Assembly: GCF_965204935.1 (NCBI RefSeq)
Contig: NZ_CBDBFO010000002.1
Source of the DNA: Hoeflea_A sp965204935
GTDB lineage: Bacteria; Pseudomonadota; Alphaproteobacteria; Rhizobiales; Rhizobiaceae
Strand: one strand, 5' to 3'
DNA length: 64,000 bases
Position numbers and translations under genes: made by a program. This document shows positions 36,025 through 45,947 of the stretch, one piece after another (the stretch's first letter is position 1; each line of letters starts with the position of its first letter). Under the pieces are notes generated by a model. It was not told where the DNA came from, made no database searches, and was given only the letters and a program-made list of their open reading frames with translations.

Positions 36025-37441
36025 ATCTCGTCTTGATATAAAATCGTACAACATCTGTTGATATTGGTCCGGAGAATGATGCCGGGTTTGTTTAAAACCG
36101 TAACCAAATCGCAGTGCGTGCTTTACCTGTCTTTTGAGACTTTTAGGTAGAATTTTCTTTATTGGGGCAGGTATGGCGCGTTGCGAACCTATCAGCAGCT
36201 GTTTTCCGAAATCAGGCTGCTTTGCAGCGGATTTATCACTGAATGTCAGGTCGTTTTGGGTCAGCCCGAATTCCAGGTGACCGGTCGAATCAAACCACTG
36301 TCTCAATGAATGTGGATAGCGCCCCGGTTCGAGGGATACGTAATTCAGAACATCCGGTCTGAGATAAAGAGCCGCTGCAATGATCGGCTCACAGTATAGT
36401 TCGATCTCGTGTCGAGTTGACATCTTGAGTAACAGCTTTTTCTTTCGAAAAAAAACATCTGCTTGGAATTTCAACGCCCCGCTGGGCTCAATCTCCAAAC
36501 TCGTCTCTGCAATTCTCAGTGCAATTCTGTGTAGATCCAGAACGGAACTGCCATTGTCAAAATATTGATAATCAGGACGTAGATCTTTAGAAGTATTTTG
36601 CTCAATATCTTTTACGCGGCGTGAATAACTATCCAATATTGAATAAACCAAGCTGCCGATTTTAACAAAATGTCGATTTTGATGCTTGGAAACATACCTT
36701 ACGTCTTCTGGCACACCGGAGTAGTGGAAAAACTGCAAAGGCATTTTATTGGCTGTTAATTTTTTGCCAATTGCCTCAAGGCGCCGTTCATGAAGGTTCC
36801 AGTAGGCGACATTATATCCTGGATGTTTCAAAACCAGTGTTCGGTCAATGAAACTACTCGCGAATTCTCCAAATTTTTGATCTACGAATAAGCCATTTGG
36901 AATATCTGAGTAACAATATTCCAGCAACATTTTTTCCCACCACTCAACAAATCTGATTGAGCTGTTAGTGTTCTTTAGTGCCAAAAATCCAAAATTATAT
37001 GTACCGCTAGATAATATGTCTATTTCGGAAGGTTGTTTCTCATCGAAGTAGGGAGTGAGCAGATGAGGTGTAACAATGGCATCATGCTGCTTCAGACCAT
37101 CAAATACCTCTCCCATATTTCCGAATAATTCGATATCTGGATCCAAATATATTGCGTATTCGACGCCTTTTTTGAATAGAAAACTGAAACAATACGGCTT
37201 TATTGCTGTATTTAACTCAGTCAAGATTATATCTTGATCCAAGTTTGTTGATTGTATATACATCATTAATAATCTTATCTATTGTGAATATTTCGTCGCA
37301 ATTTGCGATCTCAAATTGGGGCGCATTTATATCTGAAACAAATATGTAAACAGGTACGTCACCCAAATACTCTTTGATTGAATCAACTAATAAGGTAGCT
37401 CTTGGTAGATAATTCTTAGAGCATATTGTGAATATAGCCAT
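36025..37441 (-). pseudogene. Large two-domain glycosyltransferase, N-terminal part (rest at 53687-54852)
   Basis: The N-terminus begins MAIFTICSKNYLPRATLLVDSIKEYL, followed by the donor-binding segment NTAIKPYCFSFLF...YAIYLDPDIELFG with a DPD metal motif: a GT-A fold as in large polysaccharide glycosyltransferases. Two lesions are present. One is a frameshift near 37217-37225, where SRYNL in one frame must continue as TELNTAIKP in another (one extra base). The other is IS66 element B inserted at GACGAGAT. Joined to 53687-54852, the total is 2575 bases, one more than a multiple of three, exactly what a single-base insertion predicts; the repaired protein is about 857 residues. Start overlaps the upstream stop (TAATG). 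Confidence 0.82.
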
Positions 37442-37908
37442 TACTTACACCAAAACCTATAGGGAAACATCAGTTCCAAATATCCCGCATTTACAAAGTG
37501 CTGATGGAGCTCTTCTTCCGACTGACCAATGCCTTTCAAAGCTAGTTCATGCCCGTATGTTTTTAGATAAAACTCTTTTTCGAGATGCGGCATGTAAGGC
37601 AGACGTCCTTCCCCGTAGCCAAAATTGTGATAGTGGTCTGTAATCTGTTGGTCTGACAGATTGTTTAGGTCGGAGTATTTCAATCTCATAAATACGGGAT
37701 CAACCTTGTAGTCCCAACTCAATCTGCCCTCTCTATATCCATGCTCCACATAGTGGTGGATTAGTTCCCGGTCAGACAAACCAGCCAGATCAGCGTATTT
37801 TTTGGCGTAAAATTCAACATCCAAATACGCCATGCGTACCAAAGGCTTTATGAGATTATAATGTTCATTTTTCGAATTTAGGCTGTTCCAGGAGGGGAGG
37901 ATGTACAT
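37441..37908 (-). CDS. HY..HGY.EGR-repeat protein of polysaccharide locus
   Basis: 155 residues containing three related units of about 40 residues on the pattern F-Y/M..KY.DL..LSD.EL..HY..HGY.EGRL (for example DLAGLSDRELIHHYVEHGYREGRLSWDYKVDP, then DLNNLSDQQITDHYHNFGYGEGRLPYMP). Such units occur as N-terminal modules of surface-polysaccharide glycosyltransferases. Its stop overlaps the start of the large glycosyltransferase (shared A in TAATG), so the two may be coupled or derived from one split gene. No catalytic motif is visible. The AT-rich codon use is shared with its neighbour and unlike the core genome. Confidence 0.7.
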   Translation of the reverse strand: MYILPSWNSLNSKNEHYNLIKPLVRMAYLDVEFYAKKYADLAGLSDRELIHHYVEHGYREGRLSWDYKVDPVFMRLKYSDLNNLSDQQITDHYHNFGYGEGRLPYMPHLEKEFYLKTYGHELALKGIGQSEEELHQHFVNAGYLELMFPYRFWCK

Positions 37909-39147
37909 GCAAAAAACCTCTACTTTGCGGAATTTTTTTTTGTTTTGTAAGGTTGTCTCAAATGTTGCGTACTGAGTGGGTCACCAACAGACCCGAATGT
38001 TCTGCGAAAACACGCCATACTCCATCATCAAACTTAACGTGAATGTCCTGCTTGGAGTTTGCAGTTACGGTCGACCGGAAACGATGTTTGTGGCTTTCGG
38101 GTAAGTTCAACCAGCTGACTCCTCGCGTTCTCCTTGGACGTCTTGTCGCCGGCACCGACCTATTCGTTCGTTGATAGTATCTCAAGTGCGAAACAGGCGT
38201 TCGCTGATGGAGGTTTTTAACGCGCCAGCGAATGTTATTGGCGGGTGTTGGAGGCGAAGCAAAGGACTTTGAATCGATCAATATCATTGTAGCACCAGGA
38301 CAATGTGATTGTGGAAATGTCCCGTCACTGGAATCGCCTTAGGCAAGCGAGGGCAACCCATGACTTTGCTGGAGCCTGACGCCGTCCAAGAAAAGCTGCC
38401 CAAATCATGCGTTTTGCGTACCGTGTCGAGGCCACAAGACAGCTTAACTCGACTAAAATGGATGCGACGTGCACCAACCGTACAGTTCGCGCATATCGTA
38501 GTGCCTTTACTGCGCCGCAAAGCCGGGTTTGGCGTGGCAGCGAAGGCTAGCCAATTGATAAACAACCGTATTGTGCGCAGCGTCGTTTGCCTGCGCTGGC
38601 CGCCCAGATCCTCTGATGCTGATGAGATCCTTGCGTGCCAGCGTTTCAGCCTGTTTCTGAGATTGCCGAACGCACCGGCAAATATAGAAACCAATGTTTC
38701 ACCGCCCAATTCTGGGCCGCCTGCTTAAACCTGGATCACAAACCGCCCGTTGTGGCGCATCTAGCCTGATCAGAATTGATTTGCAAAGGTTCAATCCTTG
38801 ATTTCCAGCGGCAATCTACCCTTTTTCCCGAATGTTAATGTGTGCAATGTTTCCTTGTGCGCCTCGATCTGGAACTCGGGGTTTTCGATCAGTTCGAAGG
38901 TTCCGTGCCTGACAAGGACACATTTCGGTTCGCTGTGTTTTCTTTGAGGTCAAATGGCCGTTCTCCCAATTTCGACCAAAAAGCTTTTCAACCCCGCTGG
39001 ATCCACTCCGGATGCTGTCTGGCTAGTGAACCACTTTCACCTGCTGTCGCATCCCGTCGGAAACTCGTTTTGGGGTTGCACTGGCTTTGGGTGCGATATA
39101 TCAACGCGGGCGATCCAGTTGGTCGGCGTGGTTTCCGGAGTGTCATC
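37909..39147. other. 1.2 kb interval without a convincing gene
   Basis: Open frames occur on both strands (37958-38287 and 38284-38709 minus, 38309-38728 plus, 38842-39147 plus) but none has a ribosome-binding site or recognisable motif, and they overlap antisense. The interval probably contains the divergent promoters of the glycosyltransferase operon (minus) and the cytidylyltransferase fragment (plus), plus degenerate sequence. Confidence 0.5.
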
Positions 39148-39338
39148 ATGAAAGCCGTATTACTTGCCGGGGGCTTGGGCACACGAATTTCGGAAGAGAC
39201 GGGCGACCGGCCCAAGCCGATGGTCATGATCGGCGACAAGCCCATCATCTGGCACATCATGAAAACCTATTCCGCGCACGGAATTACGGACTTTATCATC
39301 TGCCTGGGCTACAAGGGCTATATTATCAAAGAATACTT
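39148..39338 (+). pseudogene. rfbF: Glucose-1-phosphate cytidylyltransferase, N-terminal fragment
   Basis: 64 residues of the RfbF N-terminus: MKAVLLAGGLGTRISEETGDRPKPMVMIGDKPIIWHIMK with the nucleotide-binding GGLGTR loop and the RPKPM segment. It then ends where IS66 element B copy 1 begins at 39339. The intact enzyme (about 255 residues) makes CDP-glucose for 3,6-dideoxyhexose synthesis. The remaining gene is not found on the other side of the IS, where core genes begin. So the rest of the gene, and probably a CDP-sugar block, was deleted. Confidence 0.88.
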
Positions 39339-40039
39339 GTAACTGCTCACCCCGTCACGCGTCTTGAGCATAGTGTGATTTGACCATATTGGCGGCATTT
39401 CCGGCCAGCGCGATCTGGATCGCGACAAGTGGATTATATCCGAGGGCACCCATGGAACTCAGGTAGCTTGATATCCGGCACCAGGCGTGTGCATAGCGGT
39501 CTGTCCGGAAGCAGCCCGAGACTTTGATTTTGACCTTTGCCATCCTGATTTTTTGCTCGCCCGCGTTATTGGTGAAGCTGACATCGGGTTCGCTCATGAA
39601 GCGAAGCACGGAGTCCTCGTGTTTCAACAGACGCTCATGCAGGTTGTGGGCATCCGACTTTGCGACCCGTCCGCGCTTACCTTCCGGTTTCGCAGGAACT
39701 TCGGGCATTTCCCCGGCACCTTGCGTCAGAATGGTCCGATACCTTTTGCGTATCTTGCGACATTCGGCCTCGCTCAACACCCCGGTCTCGCTCTTGTTGA
39801 CCTTATGGCAGACCTCACGCAACACCTTCCTCATCAGGCGCGCCCAACGGTAATTGCTGGAGTCGACGACAAAGGTCAGTTCCCGAAGCAGATGCGACCC
39901 GCATAGCTGATGCTTGCACTGGCTGTATGCAAGGTAGGATGCCCAGCAATCATGGATCAACACCCCGGTGTAGACCGGAATGATGCCGAATGCCTCTATC
40001 GCTTCCTTGCCGCGCCTGGGGTGCAGGAACTTGATAGTG

Positions 40040-41414
40040 TGGATACCCCGCCCGGAGGCATCGTAATGTGCCAGGTGCCGTTATACTGAACGTCACAAAT
40101 CAAAGGGAGAGTATCCACATGTCGGAAGTTAGCATCATCGGCGTTGATCTTGCAAAGCAGGTTTTTCAGGTCCACGGAGCCACAGCCGATGGCTCGGTTG
40201 GCTACCGCAAGAAGTTGAGCCGCGCCCAGTTCATGCCGTTTCTTGCACAGCAGCCCCGATGCATTGTCGCGATGGAGGCCTGCGCCACAGCTCACGATTG
40301 GGGCCGCGAGATCGGTAAGTTGGGCCATGAGGTGAAGCTGATTCCACCTCAGTACGTGAAACCTTTTGTCAAAAGGCAGAAAAACGACAGGGCAGACGCT
40401 GAGGCGATCACTGAAGCTGCCTCCCGGCCGACCATGCGGTTCGTTGAGGTGAAATCCACCGAGCAGCAATCGCGCGGCATGCTGTTCCGATCACGGCAGA
40501 TGTTTGTCAGGCAGCGCACGCAGACCATCAATGCGCTGCGCGGCCATCTCGCCGAATATGGCGTGATCGGGCCGAAGAGCAAGGCGGGGATCAAGAAGTT
40601 GAGAGCCGCGCTGGACGACGATACCAATGGGCTGCCCGCCCTCGTGCGTAACACGGCCCGGATGTATGCCGAGCACATCGATCTGCTGGCGACCAGGATT
40701 TTCGATCTGACGAAGCAACTCAAGACGGAGGCGAAAGCATCCGGCACAGTGCGAAGGCTGACAACAATGCCGGGCGTCGGGTTGCAGACGGCACTGGCAA
40801 TTGAGGCCTTTGCCCCGGACATGAATTGCTTCAAACGGGGGCGTGACTTCGCAGCCTGGCTGGGTCTCGTGCCGCTTCAGCGCTCGACAGGCGGTAAGGA
40901 CCGGCTCGGGAAAGTTTCGAAGATGGGTCAGAAAGACATCCGAAGCCTGTTGATCATCGGGGCGATGTCAGTGATCAATGCGGCGACGCGGTTTGGGGTT
41001 CGCAAGGGAAGCTGGCTGGCCAGAATGCTGGATCGAAAACCGAAGCTTCTGGTCGCGATCACGCTGGCCAACAGGATGGCACGGGGTATCTGGGCCATGA
41101 TATCGAAACAGGAGAATTATCGGAATCCGGAGGCGGTAGCGTAAGCGCGGATCGCGCAACGCTTCGCGTCGGTGCCCGGGACGTGTGAAGAGGTCGACGA
41201 ATAGCATGGGAGATTGATCGGAAAGATCCGGAGCGGGAAAACCATGTTGACCCAAAAGGCAAAATAGCTCTGGAACTTGATTTGGACCCGGTTCGCGCAT
41301 CACCATACCGGCCCGCGGCTGCACAAAAAGCCGCACTGTGAGGCCTGATAAATGACCGCATCCGATCACACGCTCACATCACCGTTCGAAAATCGCTTGA
41401 CACCGGGGTATCCA
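40040..41414 (+). mobile_element. IS110/IS1111-type element inside IS66 B, copy 1 (1375 bp)
   Basis: Perfect 10-bp inverted ends TGGATACCCC and GGGGTATCCA, with no target duplication. Removing it restores the IS66 transposase frame (CTC ATT TAC ACT ATC). 79 bases precede and 270 follow the transposase gene. An almost identical copy is at 51223-52597 at the same position of the sister IS66 element. Confidence 0.85.
40119..41144 (+). CDS. IS110/IS1111-type DEDD transposase (copy 1)
   Basis: 341 residues from ATG 40119 (GGGAGAG upstream). RuvC-like motifs IIGVDLAKQVFQVHG, AMEACATAHDWGREI and KRQKNDRADAEAI. C-terminal transposase_20 domain LTTMPGVGLQTALAIEAF...FAAWLGLVPLQRSTGGKDRLGKVSKMGQKDIRSLLI with the recombination serine in QRSTGG. 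Complete. Same protein as at 51302-52327. Confidence 0.93.
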   Translation: MSEVSIIGVDLAKQVFQVHGATADGSVGYRKKLSRAQFMPFLAQQPRCIVAMEACATAHDWGREIGKLGHEVKLIPPQYVKPFVKRQKNDRADAEAITEAASRPTMRFVEVKSTEQQSRGMLFRSRQMFVRQRTQTINALRGHLAEYGVIGPKSKAGIKKLRAALDDDTNGLPALVRNTARMYAEHIDLLATRIFDLTKQLKTEAKASGTVRRLTTMPGVGLQTALAIEAFAPDMNCFKRGRDFAAWLGLVPLQRSTGGKDRLGKVSKMGQKDIRSLLIIGAMSVINAATRFGVRKGSWLARMLDRKPKLLVAITLANRMARGIWAMISKQENYRNPEAVA

Positions 41415-42522
41415 TAAATGAGGGTCAGGGAGTCATCGGTCAGCACATGCAGCCACTGGTTTTTGCTGTCGACCCTGAAACCGGTCTCATCGGCATGCAG
41501 GGCCGGGCGGGTCAGAAGATGTGCGGCGGCAGCCGTTTCCCAGGGTTCAAGCGCCTCGTGCAGTCGCTGGATGTAGCCCAGGCAGGTGGCCTGCGACATC
41601 CTGACGCCAGAGATGGCCCGCACCAGTTCGACGGCGCGGCGCAAAGACAGCATCTGGGCAATCAGCAGGTTGATCACGAAGGCCTGAAAGCCAACGCCAT
41701 ATTGCAAAGGCCCCGGCATGTTTTCAGGGAAACGCCCCTTGGTTCGGGTGCGGCATTTGGGGCAGTCCCTGGTTTCTGCGACGACCTTTTTCTCGACAAC
41801 CTCGAACATGATATCGAGATGGATGCGTTCCTCGCGCGCCGAGGGTTCGACGTCTGAGAGATCAGCCCCGCAACTGTCACAAACCTGGACGGTGGAGGTT
41901 TCCCCGACGGTGACCTTGCGAAGGTTTTCGCCCGTCATCCAGTTCGGCGCCACACCCTTGCCGGAAGCCTTTTTGCTCCGTTTCCCGGTGTTGTCCTTAT
42001 CCGTCTGCGACGGCGCAATACTGGAGTTCTTGCCGGTCTTCCTGGTCGTCTTTTCCAGAAAGATGGCGATCAGGATGCCCAGCAAGCTGCACAACACGCC
42101 AATAACCGCATCGACGTCATCTGAAATCCTGCCCGCTTTGCGCAGCGCGGCAATGCGCGCCCTGGCAGCATCGAACTCTTCACGCAGGGAAGTGCCATTC
42201 ACGCTTGCCATCAGTCCGCCCGCGATGCCATGGACATCAGGCCATGCGGTGGCCGCATCGCCTTTTCAGGCTTCCAAATGCAGCGAGTAGCCTTGACTGA
42301 AAGACCACCCCAATGCGGCTTTTCCCAAATCAATCGAACACGTGTCATAACCCGATAGAATCACGAAAATCGCAATGAGGGGATCGTTAATAGCCGATTC
42401 AAATCGTCGCACCACTCCGAGGCCAAAAAGGCATCTCGATTGAGCTAGTGGGTCTGAAACCGCCGTTGAATCTCGGGGACTTAAAGTGGGGGTGAGCAGT
42501 TACTGCGTTTGTTGATAAAACT

Positions 42523-43215
42523 CTAAGCGCCGGTGAGCCATGCGAAGGCCCGGCTAACCTCCTGCTTGGCGCCGCCTTGGATACAATGGCCATGGGCGAT
42601 GACGAGATTGTCGAACTCCCAGCCAAGGATCGCCTCGATGCTGCGGCGCATCGCCTGCCTGTCCCGGATGCACAGTTTGATATCGAGGGGAACGCCGCCA
42701 TCCTTGCCCTGGACCCCGATCATGCGTTTGACCCCGCGCCAAAGCCAGGACGAACCGGCGGCGTCATGCTTCTGGATGAGGTCGGTGATGATCAGCGTGC
42801 CCGAGGGTTTGTGCAGGAACACGACCTCGTCCAGCACCGCATGGCCTTCGATCGCGCAATGATCGATTTCTGGGCTCCAGGGTGCCGCGACATCGTTCGT
42901 CAGCAGTGCTTCGACGGCGATATCGGGATGACGGCCGGCAAACGCCGGCGACGCCCACACCTTGGCGGCGGGGTAAAGTGCCGTCCAGGGCTTGATGCCG
43001 ATGCTGTGGATCTTGTTGGGCGCGACCAGATGTTCGACCGGGCCCAGCGCGTCGACGGCGTATCGGCGATCTGGATTCGGCTGGACAGGCGAGAGGATCC
43101 ACAACCCGCCCGATTCCAGCCGGACAACCGTCATGCGTGTGGTGAACGGCAGCACATTGAACATGCGCACGTCATCGCCGTCGATGGTCCATATGGTCTC
43201 GCCGAAGGGCCGCAT
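42523..43215 (-). CDS. DUF4336-domain protein (metallo-beta-lactamase-like fold)
   Basis: 230 residues from ATG 43215 (MRPFGETIWTIDGDDVRMF). Matches DUF4336: TTRMTVVRLESGGLWILSPV, LGPVEHLVAPNKIHSIGI, then the C-terminal LIITDLIQKHD and NLVIAHGHCI. Relatives are distant from metallo-hydrolases; function unknown. It follows a small membrane protein by two bases and ends 20 bases before IS66 element B, so the IS edge sits just outside the gene. Confidence 0.8.
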   Translation of the reverse strand: MRPFGETIWTIDGDDVRMFNVLPFTTRMTVVRLESGGLWILSPVQPNPDRRYAVDALGPVEHLVAPNKIHSIGIKPWTALYPAAKVWASPAFAGRHPDIAVEALLTNDVAAPWSPEIDHCAIEGHAVLDEVVFLHKPSGTLIITDLIQKHDAAGSSWLWRGVKRMIGVQGKDGGVPLDIKLCIRDRQAMRRSIEAILGWEFDNLVIAHGHCIQGGAKQEVSRAFAWLTGA

Positions 43216-43217
43216 GC

Positions 43218-43577
43218 CTATTCCCGGCGCATGGCGAATGCGAAGAGGCTCAGCGCCAGGCCCAGCATGCAAAGCACCGCGATGAACAGATAGGTCGCCG
43301 GATCTGGGTCGAGCTGCGGCGCGGTCGGAAAATACATCCGGTAAGCGCCGGCGAGGACAAGCATACAGCCGGTCACCGTGACGAGCAGTCCCGCATCGAG
43401 CTGCCAGCGGTTATGGTTGGTCGTGACGACAAGGCCTGCGATCAGCAGGAAAAGGCCGTCGAGATAAACGACGGTGGGATCAATGGTCTCCCAGATATGC
43501 AGGTTGATCGTTTCCGATGTCGTTGCAACGACAAGGGCGGGGCCGAGCACGGCGGCAAAGCGTTGTGAATGGTTCAT
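43218..43577 (-). CDS. Small four-helix membrane protein
   Basis: 119 residues with about four hydrophobic helices (GPALVVATTSETINL, VVYLDGLFLLIAGLVV, LDAGLLVTVTGCMLVLAGAYRMYF, TYLFIAVLCMLGLALSLFAF). Resembles small inner-membrane proteins of unknown role in Rhizobiales. Its start overlaps the upstream acetyltransferase stop by four bases, and it is followed immediately by the DUF4336 gene, so the three form an operon. Confidence 0.7.
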   Translation of the reverse strand: MNHSQRFAAVLGPALVVATTSETINLHIWETIDPTVVYLDGLFLLIAGLVVTTNHNRWQLDAGLLVTVTGCMLVLAGAYRMYFPTAPQLDPDPATYLFIAVLCMLGLALSLFAFAMRRE

Positions 43578-44155
43578 GGAATTTTCTCTTGTAGTTCCGT
43601 ATGCACGCGCCCCGCACTGCCAAACACCAGCTCGTAAAGCACCAGTTCATGGGCGGGACCGCGCGCCCGGCCGATGGCTTCAAATCCCGCGCGTTCGATC
43701 AGCCGTTGGGACCGTGTGTTCGGTTCATCCACCGCCGCGACAAGGCGATCGAGGGCAAGCGATGACCGGGCATAGTCAACCAGCGATTTCAACGCGGCAA
43801 AGGCAAGGCCCGTTCCTTCATACTCAGGAGCGATGGCGATGGTCGGCTCGATACCGCCGGTCATGGCGTCTGAAACGGACGCCTCAGGCGAAACCGGCGC
43901 GAGACCGGCGAGGCCGGCAAGGCGGTTCCAGTCGTCCTCGATGATCCACAGCCCCATCGCGTCGGCGTCCAGTGCCGCGCTGTCGGCGAGCATCGCATCG
44001 ATCTCCGCGCGCGCTAGCGCCCGGTCGTCGCAAAGGAACCTGCGAACGGTAGGTGCCCGCAACAGGGCGAGCATCTCGGCCGCGTCGTCCAGGGTCGCCG
44101 GCCGCAATCGGCCTGATTTGAGGTGCAGGGTCGGTTTCACGGCCGCGTCCTTCAT
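43574..44155 (-). CDS. GNAT-family acetyltransferase (RimJ/RimL-like)
   Basis: 193 residues: LRPATLDDAAEMLALL, LWIIEDDWNRLAGLAGL, IEPTIAIAPEYEGTGLAFAALKSLVDYA and the C-terminal VDEPNTRSQRLIERAGFEAIG, which is the order of the RimJ/RimL-type GNAT fold. The substrate could be a protein N-terminus or a small molecule. First gene of a three-gene operon with the membrane protein and DUF4336 gene. Confidence 0.82.
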   Translation of the reverse strand: MKDAAVKPTLHLKSGRLRPATLDDAAEMLALLRAPTVRRFLCDDRALARAEIDAMLADSAALDADAMGLWIIEDDWNRLAGLAGLAPVSPEASVSDAMTGGIEPTIAIAPEYEGTGLAFAALKSLVDYARSSLALDRLVAAVDEPNTRSQRLIERAGFEAIGRARGPAHELVLYELVFGSAGRVHTELQEKIP

Positions 44156-44212
44156 GGCCTCTTTGGTTCATCGCGTTGCGCGCGCCCGCGGGGGGCAGGC
44201 GCGCGCCGGGTC

Positions 44213-45124
44213 TTACGACGTCGCTTTCGGCAGGGCAGGATCGCCGCCCCATTCCGCCCACGAGCGATGGTAGACCCGAACCCGCGGGAAGCCCAGCAGC
44301 CGCAGTGCGACATAGCTGTGCGACGAGGCGAGCCCCACCTGGCAATGCATGATCACATTGTGTTCGGGCGTGACGCCACAGCCCTTGAAATGCGCCATCA
44401 GCGCATCCGCCGGCAGGAAGCGGCCATCGTCGCCGAGGTTCTTCGACCACGGGATGTTGATCGCCCAGGGAATGTGACCCTCGTCATACATCTTCGGCGG
44501 GCGCACATCGATGAGGACGCCGTCCGGCGCGCGCCTGTGCTCAAGCACATCGTCCGCCGTTGCATGACGTCTCGGGCTCAGCGCGCCCTGAAAGCGCGCG
44601 GGAAACGCCACCGCGGCGTCCGTCGTCAGCGGCCCGCCGGCCTCTTGCCAGCCCGTCAGGCCGCCATTGAGGACGGCAACGTTCTGGTGCCCGAGATACT
44701 CCATCAGCCACAGCATGCGGGCGGCGTGGAAACCGCCGCGATCGTCGTAAAAGACGATGCGCCGGTCTGCCGAAACGCCGAGCGTGCCGAGCAGGCTCTC
44801 GATCTCGCCGATGGCGCGCAGCGACCCGGAAACCGGGCTGTGCTCGGCCGCCACCGCGTTCGGATCGAGGTGCCGGGCGCCCGGGATATGGCCCTCGTCG
44901 AAGGCATCCCTCGGGCGCACGTCAATGACGATCACTTCCGCCCCGTCACCGGCGGTGATGGCGGACTGTGTCGTCGGCATTATGCCCATCAGTTCACCCG
45001 GCTCGACGAGGAGCCGGGGATTTGCATAGGCGGATGGCTAGGCGAAGGCCAGCCGGGGAAGGGCGACCGCGGCCGCCCCGATGGTGAAGGCGCCGAAGGT
45101 GCGGCGCGTCATGTGGGTTTTCAT
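44213..45124 (-). pseudogene. Tat-exported two-domain rhodanese with an amber stop after the signal peptide
   Basis: From ATG 45124 the frame encodes a twin-arginine signal (TRRTFGAFTIGAAAVALPRLAFA), then TAG at 45038-45040, then runs on in the same frame (PSAYANPRLLVEPGEL) into two rhodanese domains. The active-site cysteine is in the second domain (IMHCQVGLASSHS); the first has FYDDRGG, an inactive form. A single C-to-T change (CAG to TAG) would explain the stop. Re-initiation at ATG 44989 could give a cytoplasmic 258-residue enzyme. Rhodaneses transfer sulfane sulfur from thiosulfate or mercaptopyruvate to thiophilic acceptors. It is 22 bases downstream of the peroxiredoxin gene. Confidence 0.8.
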
Positions 45125-45146
45125 GGCTTTCTTTCCGAAAAAAAAC

Positions 45147-45806
45147 TCAGTTGGGCATTTCGACGAGGCGCAGATACGGAACCGGCGCCCGCCAGCCTTC
45201 GGGGAAACGCTTGCGCGCCTCCTCGTCCGAAACCGACGGCACGATCACGACATCGTCGCCCTGTTCCCAGTTGGCCGGTGTCGCGAGCGGCTGGCGTGCC
45301 GTCAGTTGCACGCTGTCGATGGCGCGCAGCACTTCGTTGAAATCGCGCCCCGTCGTCATCGGGTAGGAGATCGTCAGCTTGATCTTCTTGTCCGGCCCGA
45401 TGACGAAAAGGGTGCGCGCCGTTGCATTGTCCATCGCCGTGCGTCCCGTGGCGCTGTCGCCGGCATCGGCGGGCAGCATGTCGTAAAGCTTGGCGATCTT
45501 AAGGTTCGCGTCGCCGATCAGCGGGTAGTTCGGCGCCTGGCCGGTGACGGTTTTGATGTCGGCCGACCAGCGTGCATGGTCCTCGACGGGATCGATCGAC
45601 AGGCCGAGGAGCTTGACGCCCCGGCGGTCGAATTCCGGCTTCATGCGGGCCATGACGCCGAGCTCGGTCGTGCAGACCGGGGTGAAATCCTTCGGGTGCG
45701 AAAAGAGCACGCACCAGCTGTCACCCATCCAGTCGTGAAAGCGGATCGTTCCTTCGGTCGACTGCGCCATGAAGTCCGGCGCGGTGCTGTTGATGGCAAG
45801 TGGCAT
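45147..45806 (-). CDS. 1-Cys (Prx6-type) peroxiredoxin
   Basis: 219 residues. The peroxidatic cysteine is Cys45 in SHPKDFTPVCTTE. The 1-Cys features KLLGLSIDPVEDHARWSADI and FVIGPDKKIKLTISYPMTTGRDFNEVLRAIDS are present, and the C-terminal dimer arm is complete. Reduces hydrogen peroxide and organic peroxides using a thiol donor. The rhodanese gene follows closely and is probably co-transcribed, which would link peroxide and sulfur redox chemistry; that link is inference. Confidence 0.92.
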   Translation of the reverse strand: MPLAINSTAPDFMAQSTEGTIRFHDWMGDSWCVLFSHPKDFTPVCTTELGVMARMKPEFDRRGVKLLGLSIDPVEDHARWSADIKTVTGQAPNYPLIGDANLKIAKLYDMLPADAGDSATGRTAMDNATARTLFVIGPDKKIKLTISYPMTTGRDFNEVLRAIDSVQLTARQPLATPANWEQGDDVVIVPSVSDEEARKRFPEGWRAPVPYLRLVEMPN

Positions 45807-45839
45807 TTTCTTAATCCTTCCTTGATTGACAGGCGCGGA

Positions 45840-45861
45840 CCGGGCCCGTTCTTGGGTCCGG
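45840..45861 (-). terminator. Possible hairpin between regulator 3' half and peroxiredoxin
   Basis: CCGGGCCC and GGGTCCGG form an 8-bp stem with one G-T pair and a 6-base loop, in the 141-base gap. No clear U-tract, so a terminator for the regulator or part of the peroxiredoxin leader are both possible. Confidence 0.35.
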
Positions 45862-45947
45862 TACCGGTCCAGTCACCATCTAGGCGCGCCGATGCGCCTT
45901 ATCCTGAAGGATTTCTGAAGGAGTCCTGAAAGCAGGAGCTAACCTGG

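Larger units (their letters stand above)
39355..42211 (-). pseudogene. IS66 element B transposase, interrupted by IS110 (copy 1)
   Basis: N-terminal part 42211-41415 has a zinc-ribbon-like CDSCGADL...CPKCRTRTKG and the DDE start ALHADETGFRVDSKNQWLHVLTDDSLTLI. The C-terminal part 40039-39355 continues KFLHPRRGKEAIEAFGIIPVYTGVLIHDCWASYLAY and ends SHYAQDA. Together 1482 bases, 494 codons, in frame once the IS110 element is removed. The protein cannot be made while IS110 is present. Confidence 0.88.
39339..42503 (-). mobile_element. IS66 element B, copy 1 (3165 bp, with an IS110 element inside)
   Basis: Termini GTAACTGCTCACCCC and GGGGTGAGCAGTTAC. The 8 bases outside (GAATACTT on the left, TGCGTTTG on the right) do not match, so the element has lost its target duplication, probably through a deletion that removed the rest of rfbF. 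One IS66 transposase gene, split by the IS110 element at 40040-41414. Confidence 0.9.

Noticed and set aside
37958..38728. Overlapping open frames on both strands in the gap before the rfbF fragment
   Set aside because: No start signals, no family motifs and mutual antisense overlap; treated as non-coding or degenerate.
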